The translations under genes and the position numbers were made by a program. DNA of 64,000 nucleotides from positions 21,311-85,310 of the forward strand of contig NZ_JABBFZ010000026.1 of NCBI RefSeq assembly GCF_012927125.1. The letters run 5' to 3'. Source of the stretch: Paraburkholderia antibiotica (GTDB lineage: Bacteria > Pseudomonadota > Gammaproteobacteria > Burkholderiales > Burkholderiaceae). The notes under the pieces were generated by a model. It was not told the DNA's origin. It searched no databases and saw only the letters and a list, made by a program, of their open reading frames with translations. This document shows, piece by piece, positions 25,338 through 34,898 of this stretch; position 1 is the first letter of the stretch, and every line of letters begins with the position of its first letter.

Positions 25338-25778
25338 TTAGATACCCTTACCGAAATCATCAGGCAGATCACCCAATTCCCGGTAAAGCGCAATTCCGCA
25401 CAATGCGACACAAAACAACAGAATGGGGAGTAGCATTCCAAACGCTTCCTGCCCATTTCCATGCAATTCCCAAACTATCGACAGTCCGAAATAGATAATT
25501 ATCAGCACTATGACAGACAAATAAAAACGCAAAAATAACTGTGACCTAGTCAACGGCGCCTTTCCCGCTAAAAGACGTCTCGCCTTCAGAGTCTGGTATA
25601 GGAAGATCACAGCAACCAGCACGCCAAGAGGAACAAGTCTCCCCACAGCAGCTTTCCAATTTGCGCCCCTCGCAACGCCCACAATAATCAAGAACACCGC
25701 CATTGATGCTATTTGCGGTGCCCATTTACGCAACTTCACAAAAGCAATTTTGCAGGAATCTAACATCATATCTCTCAT
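25338..25778 (-). CDS. cdiI: CDI immunity protein (membrane type), putative
   Basis: A 146-residue protein with four hydrophobic helices (IASMAVFLIIVGVA, LVPLGVLVAVIFLYQTL, LSVIVLIIIYFGLSIVW and FGMLLPILLFCVALCGIAL) and short polar loops. Its start overlaps the cdiA stop (TGATG), the tight coupling usual for cdiI. A GTG one codon earlier is possible. Integral-membrane immunity proteins are known for toxins that act in the inner membrane, which fits the hydrophobic CdiA tip. The GC content is low: line 25441-25500 has 25 G or C in 60. Family not recognised; function inferred from position and topology. Confidence 0.8.
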   Translation of the reverse strand: MRDMMLDSCKIAFVKLRKWAPQIASMAVFLIIVGVARGANWKAAVGRLVPLGVLVAVIFLYQTLKARRLLAGKAPLTRSQLFLRFYLSVIVLIIIYFGLSIVWELHGNGQEAFGMLLPILLFCVALCGIALYRELGDLPDDFGKGI

Positions 25779-28700
25779 CACTTTTGAATTATCCCCTGAA
25801 TAATTCCTGACGCATCTTGAATTGACTTATTCAACCAAACCCCCACAGGACCTGGAACGATGGCTTGAACTGCGTATCCTGCAGAAGTCGTCCCTGCTGC
25901 TACGCCAGCCGATAAGTCTGGATTGCCATTTGTTGCAGCTGCCGCACCAAACGCAGCTGTGCCATTGACTACTGCATTATAGGTGCCGGTTGCAAGCACG
26001 CCGACCTTGCTCATTCCGATAATGGAGGAATCCCCTATGGCCAATGGTCCAAATGCCCCGGCAATCAATCCGGTAGCGTAAGACTTCGGAATGTTCGGCA
26101 AATCGCTTGATATACCAAGCATATAGTTACTCACGTCAGACGCGTAGTCCATTCCACCAGCGGTTGCAGCGGCTATGATCGCATTTGGACCACCCATAAC
26201 GCCTAGTGCGAGTGCACCTGCAATATAAGGCGCCTCCTCTTTCATATTAGCTAACGCCGCATCTGCGTTTGCCCCCTGCGCTTGAATTGCTGCAGTCAAC
26301 GTCGCATCGCTACATTGCGCGCCCGCCGGGCAAACCTGCGAGACCAGACTCTTACGCTTGTCATTGCCTTGGTTGTACAACTGAACTGCTGATCCGGTCG
26401 CCGCGCCCGCCGTTCCCCCTACCAGCGCACCGCCAAGCCCGGCGACAATGTTCCCGGAAATATTGCCAAGAAGTTCCGAGCCCGTTGCCCCTTCAACTCC
26501 CTTGGAGATGCTTTCCAGCTCATCTGCCATCGCAGCGGAAAGACCCGCGCCGGCCGCGCCACCGATAGCTCCGAACGCGCTGCCACCGCCAAGTCCACCA
26601 ATCAGCGCACCACCTACTACGTGCAGCGCTGTGCGATCCGCTCCCCCCTCAGCCCACGAATCCGCCTCGGCCTGATACTGCGCAGCAACGTCGGTCAGAT
26701 TGGCCGCTTTCGCCGCATCCGCTTCCTGCTGCGCCTGCTGCTGCTTCTGGTCCGCGTACGCCCCAATCCCCTGCGCGATCACCTGCCCCGCCGCCTGCGC
26801 GGCCTGCATCGTGTCGGCCTGCTGCGACAGCAGATTGTTGATGTCCGGCGCAGACGACACCGTGCCATTGGTGTTCGTCGTATCCCGACTGAGGCTTGCC
26901 ACATCCTGCGTCTGCGCAGCCTGATTCGTGATGTTGATCGCGCCCGCGCTGACAGCGCTACGCGTCGTCGCACTCTCGTCGCCGTTCTCGTCCTGCGAGA
27001 TCATCGGCACCACGCCGCCCGCGCCACCGACCGAGCCCGTCCCGATCGCCTTGCCGGTCGTGCCGACACCCGCCCCCGCGCTCAACCCGTTGCTCGCCGC
27101 GCTGTAATGCGACTGGTTCTGCACATCGCTGAACGTCAGCGTGCCGGTCGTCAGGCTGTTCTTCGATGCATCGGCCGTGCTGTCGATCACCGCACCCGTC
27201 AGACTCGTATTGCCGTCGACGTTGAGATTGAAGCCGCCATCGCCCGCATGGATGCCGGCCTGCTCGTTGACACCCGCATAGTTCGCATCCGCGTGTCCGT
27301 TCTGCGCACTGAAGCTCGCGCTGCCGCCACCCTGACTGATGCTGAAGCCGCCACCGGAACTGCTCTGATGCGCGGTACTCACCGTCGTGTCCTGGACACT
27401 CTGGATGTTCAGGTTGCCGCCCACGTTCGCCGTCACCGTGCCGCCGCTCACGTCCGAGCCGACGATGTTCGTATCGCCGCCCGACAGGATCGTCACGCTA
27501 TTGGCGCCTGTCACGTGCGTGTTGTTCTGGATCGCCGCATCGCTGTTGCCGTCGCCGTGCGCGTTCGACATCGACGCCGATACGCCGAAGCCGTTCGTGC
27601 CGTACGACACGCCGACGCTCGCGCTCGACGACTTGTTCGTGCTCGCCGTCGTATCGGTATCGGTCGTGTTGACGAGGTTGACCTGGTTCTTCGCGGCGAG
27701 CAGCACGTCGTTGGCACTCAGGTTCGAGCCCGCGACCGTGACGTTGCCCGATCCCGCCGTGCCGTCGCCGGTGGCGACGAAGGTCGCCGTGCCGCCAGCC
27801 TGTACCGTCGAGCCGCTATGCGTGCTCTGGTCCTCAGTGAACGTGCTCTTGCTCTGGCTCGATCCATAGCTCAGTTGCACAGCTACGCTCGGATTCGGGC
27901 CGCCCAGTGCACCGCCCGTCAGACTCGCGACCGCGATAGCCGAATCGCCCACCGCCGCAATCGCGTGCAGCGCCTGCGCGCGAGAATTGCCTCTGCTGCT
28001 CGAGACGGCCTGTGCTTCGGTGATCGCACCGTTGATCGCGTCGCCCACGCTGCCCGAGAGCGCCAGCGTGAAGCCGCTCTTCTTCGTTTCCTGGGTCTGT
28101 TCGGTGTGCGACGTATTCGTCGCTGCGTCGATCGTGACGTTGGCGCCCGTGCCCGTAATGTTGCCGCCCGCGAGGAGGTCACTGCCCGTCACGTGCAGGT
28201 CCTTGCCGGCTGTGACGTTCAAATTGCCGTTGATCGACCCGACAAGACTGCCGTTATTCGTCACGGTCGTGGTCTGGCTTGTATCGGTCTGCGTCGCGGT
28301 GCCGATCGAGAACCCTACACTGCCAGTCGACATGAGCCCCGACTTCTTCTGGTAGTAGTAGCTGTCCTTCGTCGCCGTATCCTGCGAGGCGGCGATGTTG
28401 ACATTGCCCGCTGCTGCGAGATTCACGTCGTTCGTGCCGACGACGGTCGAGCCTTTTACGGTCATATCCTTGCCCGCCTGGATATTGACCGTATCGCCCG
28501 ACACGAGACTGCCCACCGCGACATTGGCGTGCGTATCCTGCATCGTGTCGGTCGTCGTGCTGCTCACGAAGCTCCCCCGCTTCGACTCCACCGCCTGATA
28601 GTTATCGTGCTCTTCCCGCGCCTCGCCGATCGTCACGTTACCGGTCGCCGCGATACTGGCCGTGCCCGCACCGTTATCGACGCCATCCGTCATGCCCGCA

Positions 28701-31700
28701 GTCAGCGACGAACCCGTCAGCGTCACATTGCCCTTCGACGCATCGCTACTCACCGCCCCCAGCGTCGCATTCCCACCCGCCGTAAAGCTCGTACCGACCG
28801 CCTGCTCGTCGTACGTGTGATCCACTTCCTTGCGCGAACTGCCATCCGTGGCCACGTTGTCATACTTCGCCGTATCCGTGACGTTGCTCGCCGTCAGATC
28901 CCCGCCCGCGACCACCGCCATATCGCCGCCCGACGTCACCTTCGCGCCCTTGAACGTTGCATCGTTGCCGCTCTGGATCGAGAGGTCGCCGCTCGCCGAG
29001 ATCGCGCTCGTCTGATTCGTCGTGCTGTTCTCTTCCCAGTGGTGCTGATCGTTCTTCGCCACCGATTGCGACGTCGCCGACTGCACGGTATCGACCGTGA
29101 TGTCATGGCCCGCCGTGATCTGCGCGTTGCCGCCCGCGCTGATGTTCGCGCCGTGCACGCTCAGGTCGTTGCCCGCCGCGATCACCATGTCGCCGGTCGA
29201 CGCAATCGTCCCCTGCGCGCCGAGCAGGGTCTGGCTGACCTTGCTATCACCGGACGCCGAACTGATGCCCTTGACGTCGACCAGCGTCGTATTGACGATG
29301 TCGTTGCCCGCCAGCACCGCGACGCGGTTGCCGCTGATCATGCCCGACGCGTTGACCACGTCATGGGTCGCCGAGACGACCGTCGTGCCGTCGGCATCGC
29401 TGCTGCCGATCGAGCCGCCGCGATTCAGAATGTCCGTCGCGCTGACGACGGTCTGCGTGCCGCCCTTGATCACGCCGCTGTTCGTCGCGCTGCCCGTCGC
29501 GTGAATTTCCACGTCGTTGGCAGCGATCAGCGCGCCGCTCGGCTGCAGGTCGTTCGCATGCGTCTGCGCGAGATACACGACCGGCGCCAGCACCTGCTGC
29601 GTCGTACCGTCCGGCAACGTGACGGTCTGATTCACGAGCCACACGATATCGCTCGTCAACGCATCCATCTGCGCGGCCGTCAGCGCGATGCCGGGCTCGA
29701 ACCCGAACTGCTGCGCGGCGTTCACGCCGCTGGTCATCAGCGCCTGATATTCGTCGAGATTGTTCGTGTAGCCCTGCAGATAAACGCGGCCGGTCAGCTG
29801 CGTGATCTGGTCGCGCACGAGTTGCTCTTCGTACAGGCCATCGCCAAGACGCTTCTCGACGCTCTGCGGATTGAGGCCGAGCTGCTTCAGCATGTAGTCG
29901 CTGGAAATGAAGCTCGTATAGCTCGTCAGCCGCGAATCGGTCACAACAAGGTACGACGCGCCCGGCGACGTCTGATACGTGTACAGGCCGTTCGTGGGAA
30001 GCGTGATGTTCAGATTGCCGGTGCTGCTCGCGACGCTCTGCGGCGCATTCACCTGCGTGCCCGTCATCAGCTGGTTGGCGCCCAGCGTTCCGCCGCTCGC
30101 GCCCGTCGCGGAGTTCGCGGCCGCGACGTTCGTGTTGTTGACATTGGTCGCGCTGATCTGTACCGCGTTGTTCGCGATGATCGTGCCGCCGGTGCCGCCG
30201 ATCGCCACCGGCGTCAGCACGATTGAAGGCTGGCTGACCGTGCCCACGTCCTGCGTGATGTTCTCGTTCCACGCGTACGTCGACACGATGTCCTGTGTCT
30301 GGTACTGGTACAGCGTCTGCCCGGTGTTGTTGACCGTGGTGCCGCCGTAATTGCCGCTGCCGTTGCCGATTTCGCCATCCTGCTGGCTCGAACCGATCTG
30401 GATCGAACCGCCTGCCGCGATCGCGCTGTAGTTGTTGTTCAGCGTGCCGACGTTCGCGAGCGTCAGGTTGCCGCCCGCGAGCAGTTGCGCCTGCTGTGCC
30501 TGCGGCCCCGTCACCTGATCCTGCTGCGTCGTGGTGGTCGTGTCGCGTGCGATCTCGACGCGCTGATAGCCGTTATGCGCGTCGCTGCGTGTCGTGTATT
30601 CGGTGGACGGCAGGTAGTTGACGTTCGGGTTGTAGTCGTCCCAGTAGTTGACGGTAATCGTGCCGTCGCCGTTGTTCGTGATCGCGTTGTACCAGATCGT
30701 CTGCTGGGTGCCGTTCACGTTCACGACCAGCACGTTGTCGGTGGCGTTCGGACCCGAGGTTTGCGACACGATCTGCGCGGTCGAATAGGTGGTATCGACC
30801 GGGCTCTTGTAGCCGTAGTCCCACACCGACTGGGTACACGACGAATGGCCATCCGCGTTGCCGGTCGCGCACGCCATGTATTTGTCGCGCTTGGTCTGAT
30901 GGACCGTTTCGACGTCGGTTGGCACCGTCTCGACCGTTGGCGCGGGGCGCGTATTGGTCAGCGTCTGCGCGGCGACTTCGATGTTGCCCTGCGCTTCGAT
31001 CGTGGACTGGTCGTTGGTGACCGAATTGCTGCGGTTGGCAAGCAGGCCGTTGGCATCGCGTGTCGCGTCGGCGGCGATGTTGATGTCGCCGAGGCTGAAC
31101 ATCGTCGCGCCGCCCGTGTTCGAGATGTCGCCGGGCGAGTACAGGTTCAGTTCCGACGCGGCGGCCATGACGGCGGCCGCGCCGCTGTTCGCGATGGACT
31201 GGCTGGCGTTGAGCGTAACGGTATCGCCGATGATCGTGGCGGTATTGGTCAGCGTCGCGCTGTGCGTGGTGACGCTATCGCCTTCGATGCGCCCTTCATT
31301 CGTGATCGCGTTCGCCGCGTTCACCGTCGTGCTGGCCGAATTCAGGTCGGCGCCCGCCTGGTTGTCGAGGTTCGCCGCGCTCACGGTCAGCGCGTTGACC
31401 GCGGCAAGCGTCCCCTGATTCGTGAGATTGCCCGCGACCGTGAAGGACAAGTCGCGGTTTGCCTGGATCTGGTTGGCCGCGCCGTTCGTGTAGTCGCCGT
31501 TGACCGTCACCGCGCCGTCGACGCCCGCGACGATCGTGCCGTCGCCGGCGAGCTGGTTCGTCGTGAGCATCAGGTTCTGGTCGCTGCCGATCGCGCCATT
31601 CTGGTTCGCGAGCGTGCCCGTCGTGATCGCGACGCTGCCGCCGCTGCCAGTGTCGTTGCCGATGCGGCCCGACGTGTTGTCGAGCGACGCGACGTTCAAC

Positions 31701-34279
31701 GCGAGCGCGCCGTTCGCGTGCAGCGAGCCGCCCTGGTTGACAACGGCGGCGCCGGCCTGATCGAGCGTGAGTTTGTTCGCACCCGACAGCGTGCCGCCGC
31801 TGTTGTCGACGGTTTGCGCGAGGTTCAGCGTCAGGTCGTGACCCGCCACGACCTGCGCGCCCTGCGTGTTCGACAGCGTCTGTCCCGTCAGCGTCACGTC
31901 GCCATTGCCGCCGATCGTGCCCGCGCCGTTGACGCCGCCGCTATTCGCGTTGGTGATCGTCGTCGCGCTGAGCGTCGTCGCGCCGGTGCCGATGTTGGCG
32001 ATGCGGCCGTTGGTGTTGTCGACCGACGCGCCCGCCACCGCGAGCGTCGCCGTCGCGCCGTCCGCTTCGATCTGGCCGGCGGTGTTGTCGAGCGCGCCCT
32101 GGGCGGACACGCTGACCGCGCCGTTGCCCTGAATCAGGCCGGCCGCATTGTTCAACGTGCTGCCGGATTGAACGGTCGTCGTACCGCCAGACGCCATCGT
32201 GCCGCCCGCGTTGCTAATGCTCGCGCCCTTTACCGACACGTCGCCGTTGCCGGCGATCTCGCCGTTAGCCGTGTTGGTCAGCGCGCCGCTCGCGCTCACG
32301 CTCGTCGTGCCCGTGCCGCCGTTCGCGATCGAGCCGCCGTCGTTCGCCACGGTCTGGGCCGCTACGTCGAGCACACCGCTCGCCTGCAGCGTGCCGCCCG
32401 CGTTGTTCAGGCCGCCCGCATCGGTGATCGATACGTTCTGCGCGCCGACATAGCCGCCCAGGCTGTTATCGAGCGACGCCAGCGTGAGCGTCGCCGCGGA
32501 CTGGGCCGCGAGCGTGCCACCGCGGTTCGCCACCGCACCGCCGTTCACGACGAGCGCACCGTTCGTCGCGATCGTGCCGCCGTTATTCGACAGCGACGCG
32601 CTCCGCACGGACAGCGTGCCGGTGCCCGCGCTCGTAATCGTGCCGTTGTCGTTGATGAGCGTGGTCGGGCCAAGCGCCAGATTCGCGCTGTTGGTCTGGA
32701 GCGTGCCGTTGGTGTTGTCGAGGGTGCCGGACACATCGACGCTCGTCGCGCCGGTGCCGGTTTGCGTGAGCGTGCCGCCGTGGTTGGTGAGGTTCGCGGC
32801 CTGAATGCCGAGCTGCGTGGCGTCGAACGTGCCGCCGCTCGTGTCGAGCGTGCCGGCCGCGTGAGCCGTCAGCGCGGCGCCCGCAGCGATCTTCGCCGCC
32901 GCTGCGTTCAGGTCGCCCGCTGTCGCGCTCAACGCCACATTGCCGTTCGCCACGGTGCGGCTGCCGCCGAGATCGAGCGCCGCACCCTGCAGCGTCGCGT
33001 TGCCGCCGGCCGCATTGATGCCGGTCGCCGACAGCATGCCGCTCGCGCTCAGTGTCAGATCGCCCGACTGCGCAATCGAGCTATCTTTGTTGATCCCCGC
33101 GCCGAGCGTGCCGGTCGACGCGATGCTGCCGGCCGCGACGTTCAGGTTCTGCTGCGCGGTCAGCGTGCCGCTATTGCTGAGCGCCCCCGGCGTATTCACC
33201 GCTACGGACTGCTGAGCACCGGTGGTGCCGCTGTTGTCGACGCCGCCCGCCGCCGACGCCGTCAGATTGCCGCTCGCCGTGGTCCGGCCGGCGAGAACCA
33301 GTTTGCCCTGCGTGGTCAGCGCGAGATCGCCCGCCTGCGCCTCGATCACGCCCGCGTTCGACACGCCCACGCCGTTCTCGGTGCCGACGAGCACGATCCG
33401 GTTCGCGTACATGCCGCCGAGCTGCGACACGTCGATCGACACGCCTTGCGGCGCGCCGTTACCCGCGATGGGCGTCGCGGCCAGCGTGTCATGATCGACC
33501 TGGTTCGCGCCCGTGACGACGTTCAGCGTGTTGGCGTAGATCGCGGCGTTGGCCTGCACGGCGCGCGCAATCAGGTCGACCTGGTCGACATCTGTCGTGT
33601 TCAGGCCCGCGCCCTGCACGGTGATGTTGCCGCCCGTGACGCTGAAGCCCTTGAGGTTGCCGGCGGCATCGAGCATCGGCGTGCCGGTGGTGAGGATGCC
33701 CCGCGTGGTGTTGATGAAGCCGCCACCGTCGACGACGATCCCCGATCCGTTCGCAATCACCACCTCGGCCTTGCTGCCCGCTACCTCGAGCGCCCCGCGC
33801 AGCTGGCTCGGCGAATTGCTGTTGACCTGGTTGAGAATGATCCGCGCGGACTGGCCGGGCGCGAGGTTCGCGTTGCCGTTGATCAGGCCCGCCTGCTGCG
33901 TCTGCACGATGACCGGCGAATTGTTCAGGATGACGCCGGGCTTCTGGACGTCGAACTGCGAATACGTATTGACCGAGACACCCGCGCCGCTGGGCCTGTT
34001 GATGTTGACCTGCGGCAGCCCGTTCTGGGTCTGGATGACATTCGGCGCATGCGCGCCGGCTCCGACCACCTGCGCATCGACGAGCGACGAAGCGGCGCCG
34101 AACGCCAGCAGCGCGGCAAAGCTCGCGAGTCGCATCGAAAACAGCGACAGGCGTGTGGCGGAGCTTCGAACGGCGGTCTCAGCCGAATCGGTCTTGCCTG
34201 CCGCGTTGGCAGTTTCCGCAACCGCAACGAGCATTCCCCGGCACCGGCTGTAGACCAGCCGGAACATATTCGTATTCAT
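25778..34279 (-). CDS. cdiA: CdiA/BcpA contact-dependent inhibition exoprotein
   Basis: A 2833-residue two-partner-secreted exoprotein. Residues 1-28 are an extended signal peptide region (MFRLVYSRCRGMLVAVAE), followed by a hydrophobic core ending near DAQ70. The TPS domain spans about 75-330 (VNINRPSGAGVSVNTYSQFDV, VILNNSPVIVQTQQAG, GSGIVVDGGGFINTTRGI). Hundreds of residues of filamentous-haemagglutinin repeats follow (AGGDLTA-like and NTNGRI-like). The pretoxin region lies near 2555-2620, and the Burkholderia-type junction QLYN is at 2633-2636. The last 197 residues form the variable toxin. They are hydrophobic and Gly/Ala-rich (YIAGALALGVMGGPNAIIAAATAGG, YATGLIAGAFGPLAIG, GVAAGTTSAGYAVQAIVPGP), without a recognisable nuclease motif, suggesting membrane action. 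cdiI overlaps the stop. Long open frames antisense to this gene are shadows. Confidence 0.93.
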   Translation of the reverse strand: MNTNMFRLVYSRCRGMLVAVAETANAAGKTDSAETAVRSSATRLSLFSMRLASFAALLAFGAASSLVDAQVVGAGAHAPNVIQTQNGLPQVNINRPSGAGVSVNTYSQFDVQKPGVILNNSPVIVQTQQAGLINGNANLAPGQSARIILNQVNSNSPSQLRGALEVAGSKAEVVIANGSGIVVDGGGFINTTRGILTTGTPMLDAAGNLKGFSVTGGNITVQGAGLNTTDVDQVDLIARAVQANAAIYANTLNVVTGANQVDHDTLAATPIAGNGAPQGVSIDVSQLGGMYANRIVLVGTENGVGVSNAGVIEAQAGDLALTTQGKLVLAGRTTASGNLTASAAGGVDNSGTTGAQQSVAVNTPGALSNSGTLTAQQNLNVAAGSIASTGTLGAGINKDSSIAQSGDLTLSASGMLSATGINAAGGNATLQGAALDLGGSRTVANGNVALSATAGDLNAAAAKIAAGAALTAHAAGTLDTSGGTFDATQLGIQAANLTNHGGTLTQTGTGATSVDVSGTLDNTNGTLQTNSANLALGPTTLINDNGTITSAGTGTLSVRSASLSNNGGTIATNGALVVNGGAVANRGGTLAAQSAATLTLASLDNSLGGYVGAQNVSITDAGGLNNAGGTLQASGVLDVAAQTVANDGGSIANGGTGTTSVSASGALTNTANGEIAGNGDVSVKGASISNAGGTMASGGTTTVQSGSTLNNAAGLIQGNGAVSVSAQGALDNTAGQIEADGATATLAVAGASVDNTNGRIANIGTGATTLSATTITNANSGGVNGAGTIGGNGDVTLTGQTLSNTQGAQVVAGHDLTLNLAQTVDNSGGTLSGANKLTLDQAGAAVVNQGGSLHANGALALNVASLDNTSGRIGNDTGSGGSVAITTGTLANQNGAIGSDQNLMLTTNQLAGDGTIVAGVDGAVTVNGDYTNGAANQIQANRDLSFTVAGNLTNQGTLAAVNALTVSAANLDNQAGADLNSASTTVNAANAITNEGRIEGDSVTTHSATLTNTATIIGDTVTLNASQSIANSGAAAVMAAASELNLYSPGDISNTGGATMFSLGDINIAADATRDANGLLANRSNSVTNDQSTIEAQGNIEVAAQTLTNTRPAPTVETVPTDVETVHQTKRDKYMACATGNADGHSSCTQSVWDYGYKSPVDTTYSTAQIVSQTSGPNATDNVLVVNVNGTQQTIWYNAITNNGDGTITVNYWDDYNPNVNYLPSTEYTTRSDAHNGYQRVEIARDTTTTTQQDQVTGPQAQQAQLLAGGNLTLANVGTLNNNYSAIAAGGSIQIGSSQQDGEIGNGSGNYGGTTVNNTGQTLYQYQTQDIVSTYAWNENITQDVGTVSQPSIVLTPVAIGGTGGTIIANNAVQISATNVNNTNVAAANSATGASGGTLGANQLMTGTQVNAPQSVASSTGNLNITLPTNGLYTYQTSPGASYLVVTDSRLTSYTSFISSDYMLKQLGLNPQSVEKRLGDGLYEEQLVRDQITQLTGRVYLQGYTNNLDEYQALMTSGVNAAQQFGFEPGIALTAAQMDALTSDIVWLVNQTVTLPDGTTQQVLAPVVYLAQTHANDLQPSGALIAANDVEIHATGSATNSGVIKGGTQTVVSATDILNRGGSIGSSDADGTTVVSATHDVVNASGMISGNRVAVLAGNDIVNTTLVDVKGISSASGDSKVSQTLLGAQGTIASTGDMVIAAGNDLSVHGANISAGGNAQITAGHDITVDTVQSATSQSVAKNDQHHWEENSTTNQTSAISASGDLSIQSGNDATFKGAKVTSGGDMAVVAGGDLTASNVTDTAKYDNVATDGSSRKEVDHTYDEQAVGTSFTAGGNATLGAVSSDASKGNVTLTGSSLTAGMTDGVDNGAGTASIAATGNVTIGEAREEHDNYQAVESKRGSFVSSTTTDTMQDTHANVAVGSLVSGDTVNIQAGKDMTVKGSTVVGTNDVNLAAAGNVNIAASQDTATKDSYYYQKKSGLMSTGSVGFSIGTATQTDTSQTTTVTNNGSLVGSINGNLNVTAGKDLHVTGSDLLAGGNITGTGANVTIDAATNTSHTEQTQETKKSGFTLALSGSVGDAINGAITEAQAVSSSRGNSRAQALHAIAAVGDSAIAVASLTGGALGGPNPSVAVQLSYGSSQSKSTFTEDQSTHSGSTVQAGGTATFVATGDGTAGSGNVTVAGSNLSANDVLLAAKNQVNLVNTTDTDTTASTNKSSSASVGVSYGTNGFGVSASMSNAHGDGNSDAAIQNNTHVTGANSVTILSGGDTNIVGSDVSGGTVTANVGGNLNIQSVQDTTVSTAHQSSSGGGFSISQGGGSASFSAQNGHADANYAGVNEQAGIHAGDGGFNLNVDGNTSLTGAVIDSTADASKNSLTTGTLTFSDVQNQSHYSAASNGLSAGAGVGTTGKAIGTGSVGGAGGVVPMISQDENGDESATTRSAVSAGAINITNQAAQTQDVASLSRDTTNTNGTVSSAPDINNLLSQQADTMQAAQAAGQVIAQGIGAYADQKQQQAQQEADAAKAANLTDVAAQYQAEADSWAEGGADRTALHVVGGALIGGLGGGSAFGAIGGAAGAGLSAAMADELESISKGVEGATGSELLGNISGNIVAGLGGALVGGTAGAATGSAVQLYNQGNDKRKSLVSQVCPAGAQCSDATLTAAIQAQGANADAALANMKEEAPYIAGALALGVMGGPNAIIAAATAGGMDYASDVSNYMLGISSDLPNIPKSYATGLIAGAFGPLAIGDSSIIGMSKVGVLATGTYNAVVNGTAAFGAAAATNGNPDLSAGVAAGTTSAGYAVQAIVPGPVGVWLNKSIQDASGIIQGIIQK

Positions 34280-34898
34280 TTTTTGCAGCGTTTAATTTCT
34301 CAACCGAGGCGAGAAAGTAACTCAGACAGGTGTTTGAAAGGTTCAATAAAAGCAAATTAGATGTACATCCGCAACAAAAATAACGAATGAGACCAGTCCA
34401 GTTGACGAATTCAATTTCGCCTGATTGAGACTAATTATGCCAAACAGATAATTCAGGGGATTAACAACGAACACTCGCCCTGTCCGGGACCGTTCCGCTG
34501 CCGAAAGCAGCGACGTGCACAGCGACGTGTGCGGATTCACACTTCGACGCTTGCCGGATCGTTAACGCGACGATGCCCGGCCGTAAAGTGCATTTCACTT
34601 CATGAAACGGCACTGATTTTCATTTCAATCGATTGAAAATCGCTTCATCACTTCTATTCACATTATTTTTTTGCCATCCTGAAAATTTAAAATGCTCTTG
34701 CGTCACTCGGCACGTCCAAATCTCGACAATGCGACTCAAAGAGCCGAACGAAAGCGGCACGCGAGTTTTTAATCGTCGTGACGCCACACGGCAGCCCACC
34801 TCGGCCATTCGCAAACCAGCGCGACGCCGTGCCGCCGCTTCGACGCAAACGCAAGCGCGAACGCACCCATAACGGCATACCGACACCTCAAGCGCCGG
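34280..34898. other. AT-rich intergenic region upstream of cdiA
   Basis: About 620 bases with no credible gene. The stretch near 34320-34720 is notably AT-rich and should carry the cdiA promoter. It contains a 16-base perfect palindrome TTTCAATCGATTGAAA at 34623-34638 and, about 30 bases to the left, a related TTTCACTTCATGAAA arrangement, which together look like paired operator half-sites TTTCA/TGAAA. Their role is inferred. Confidence 0.5.
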
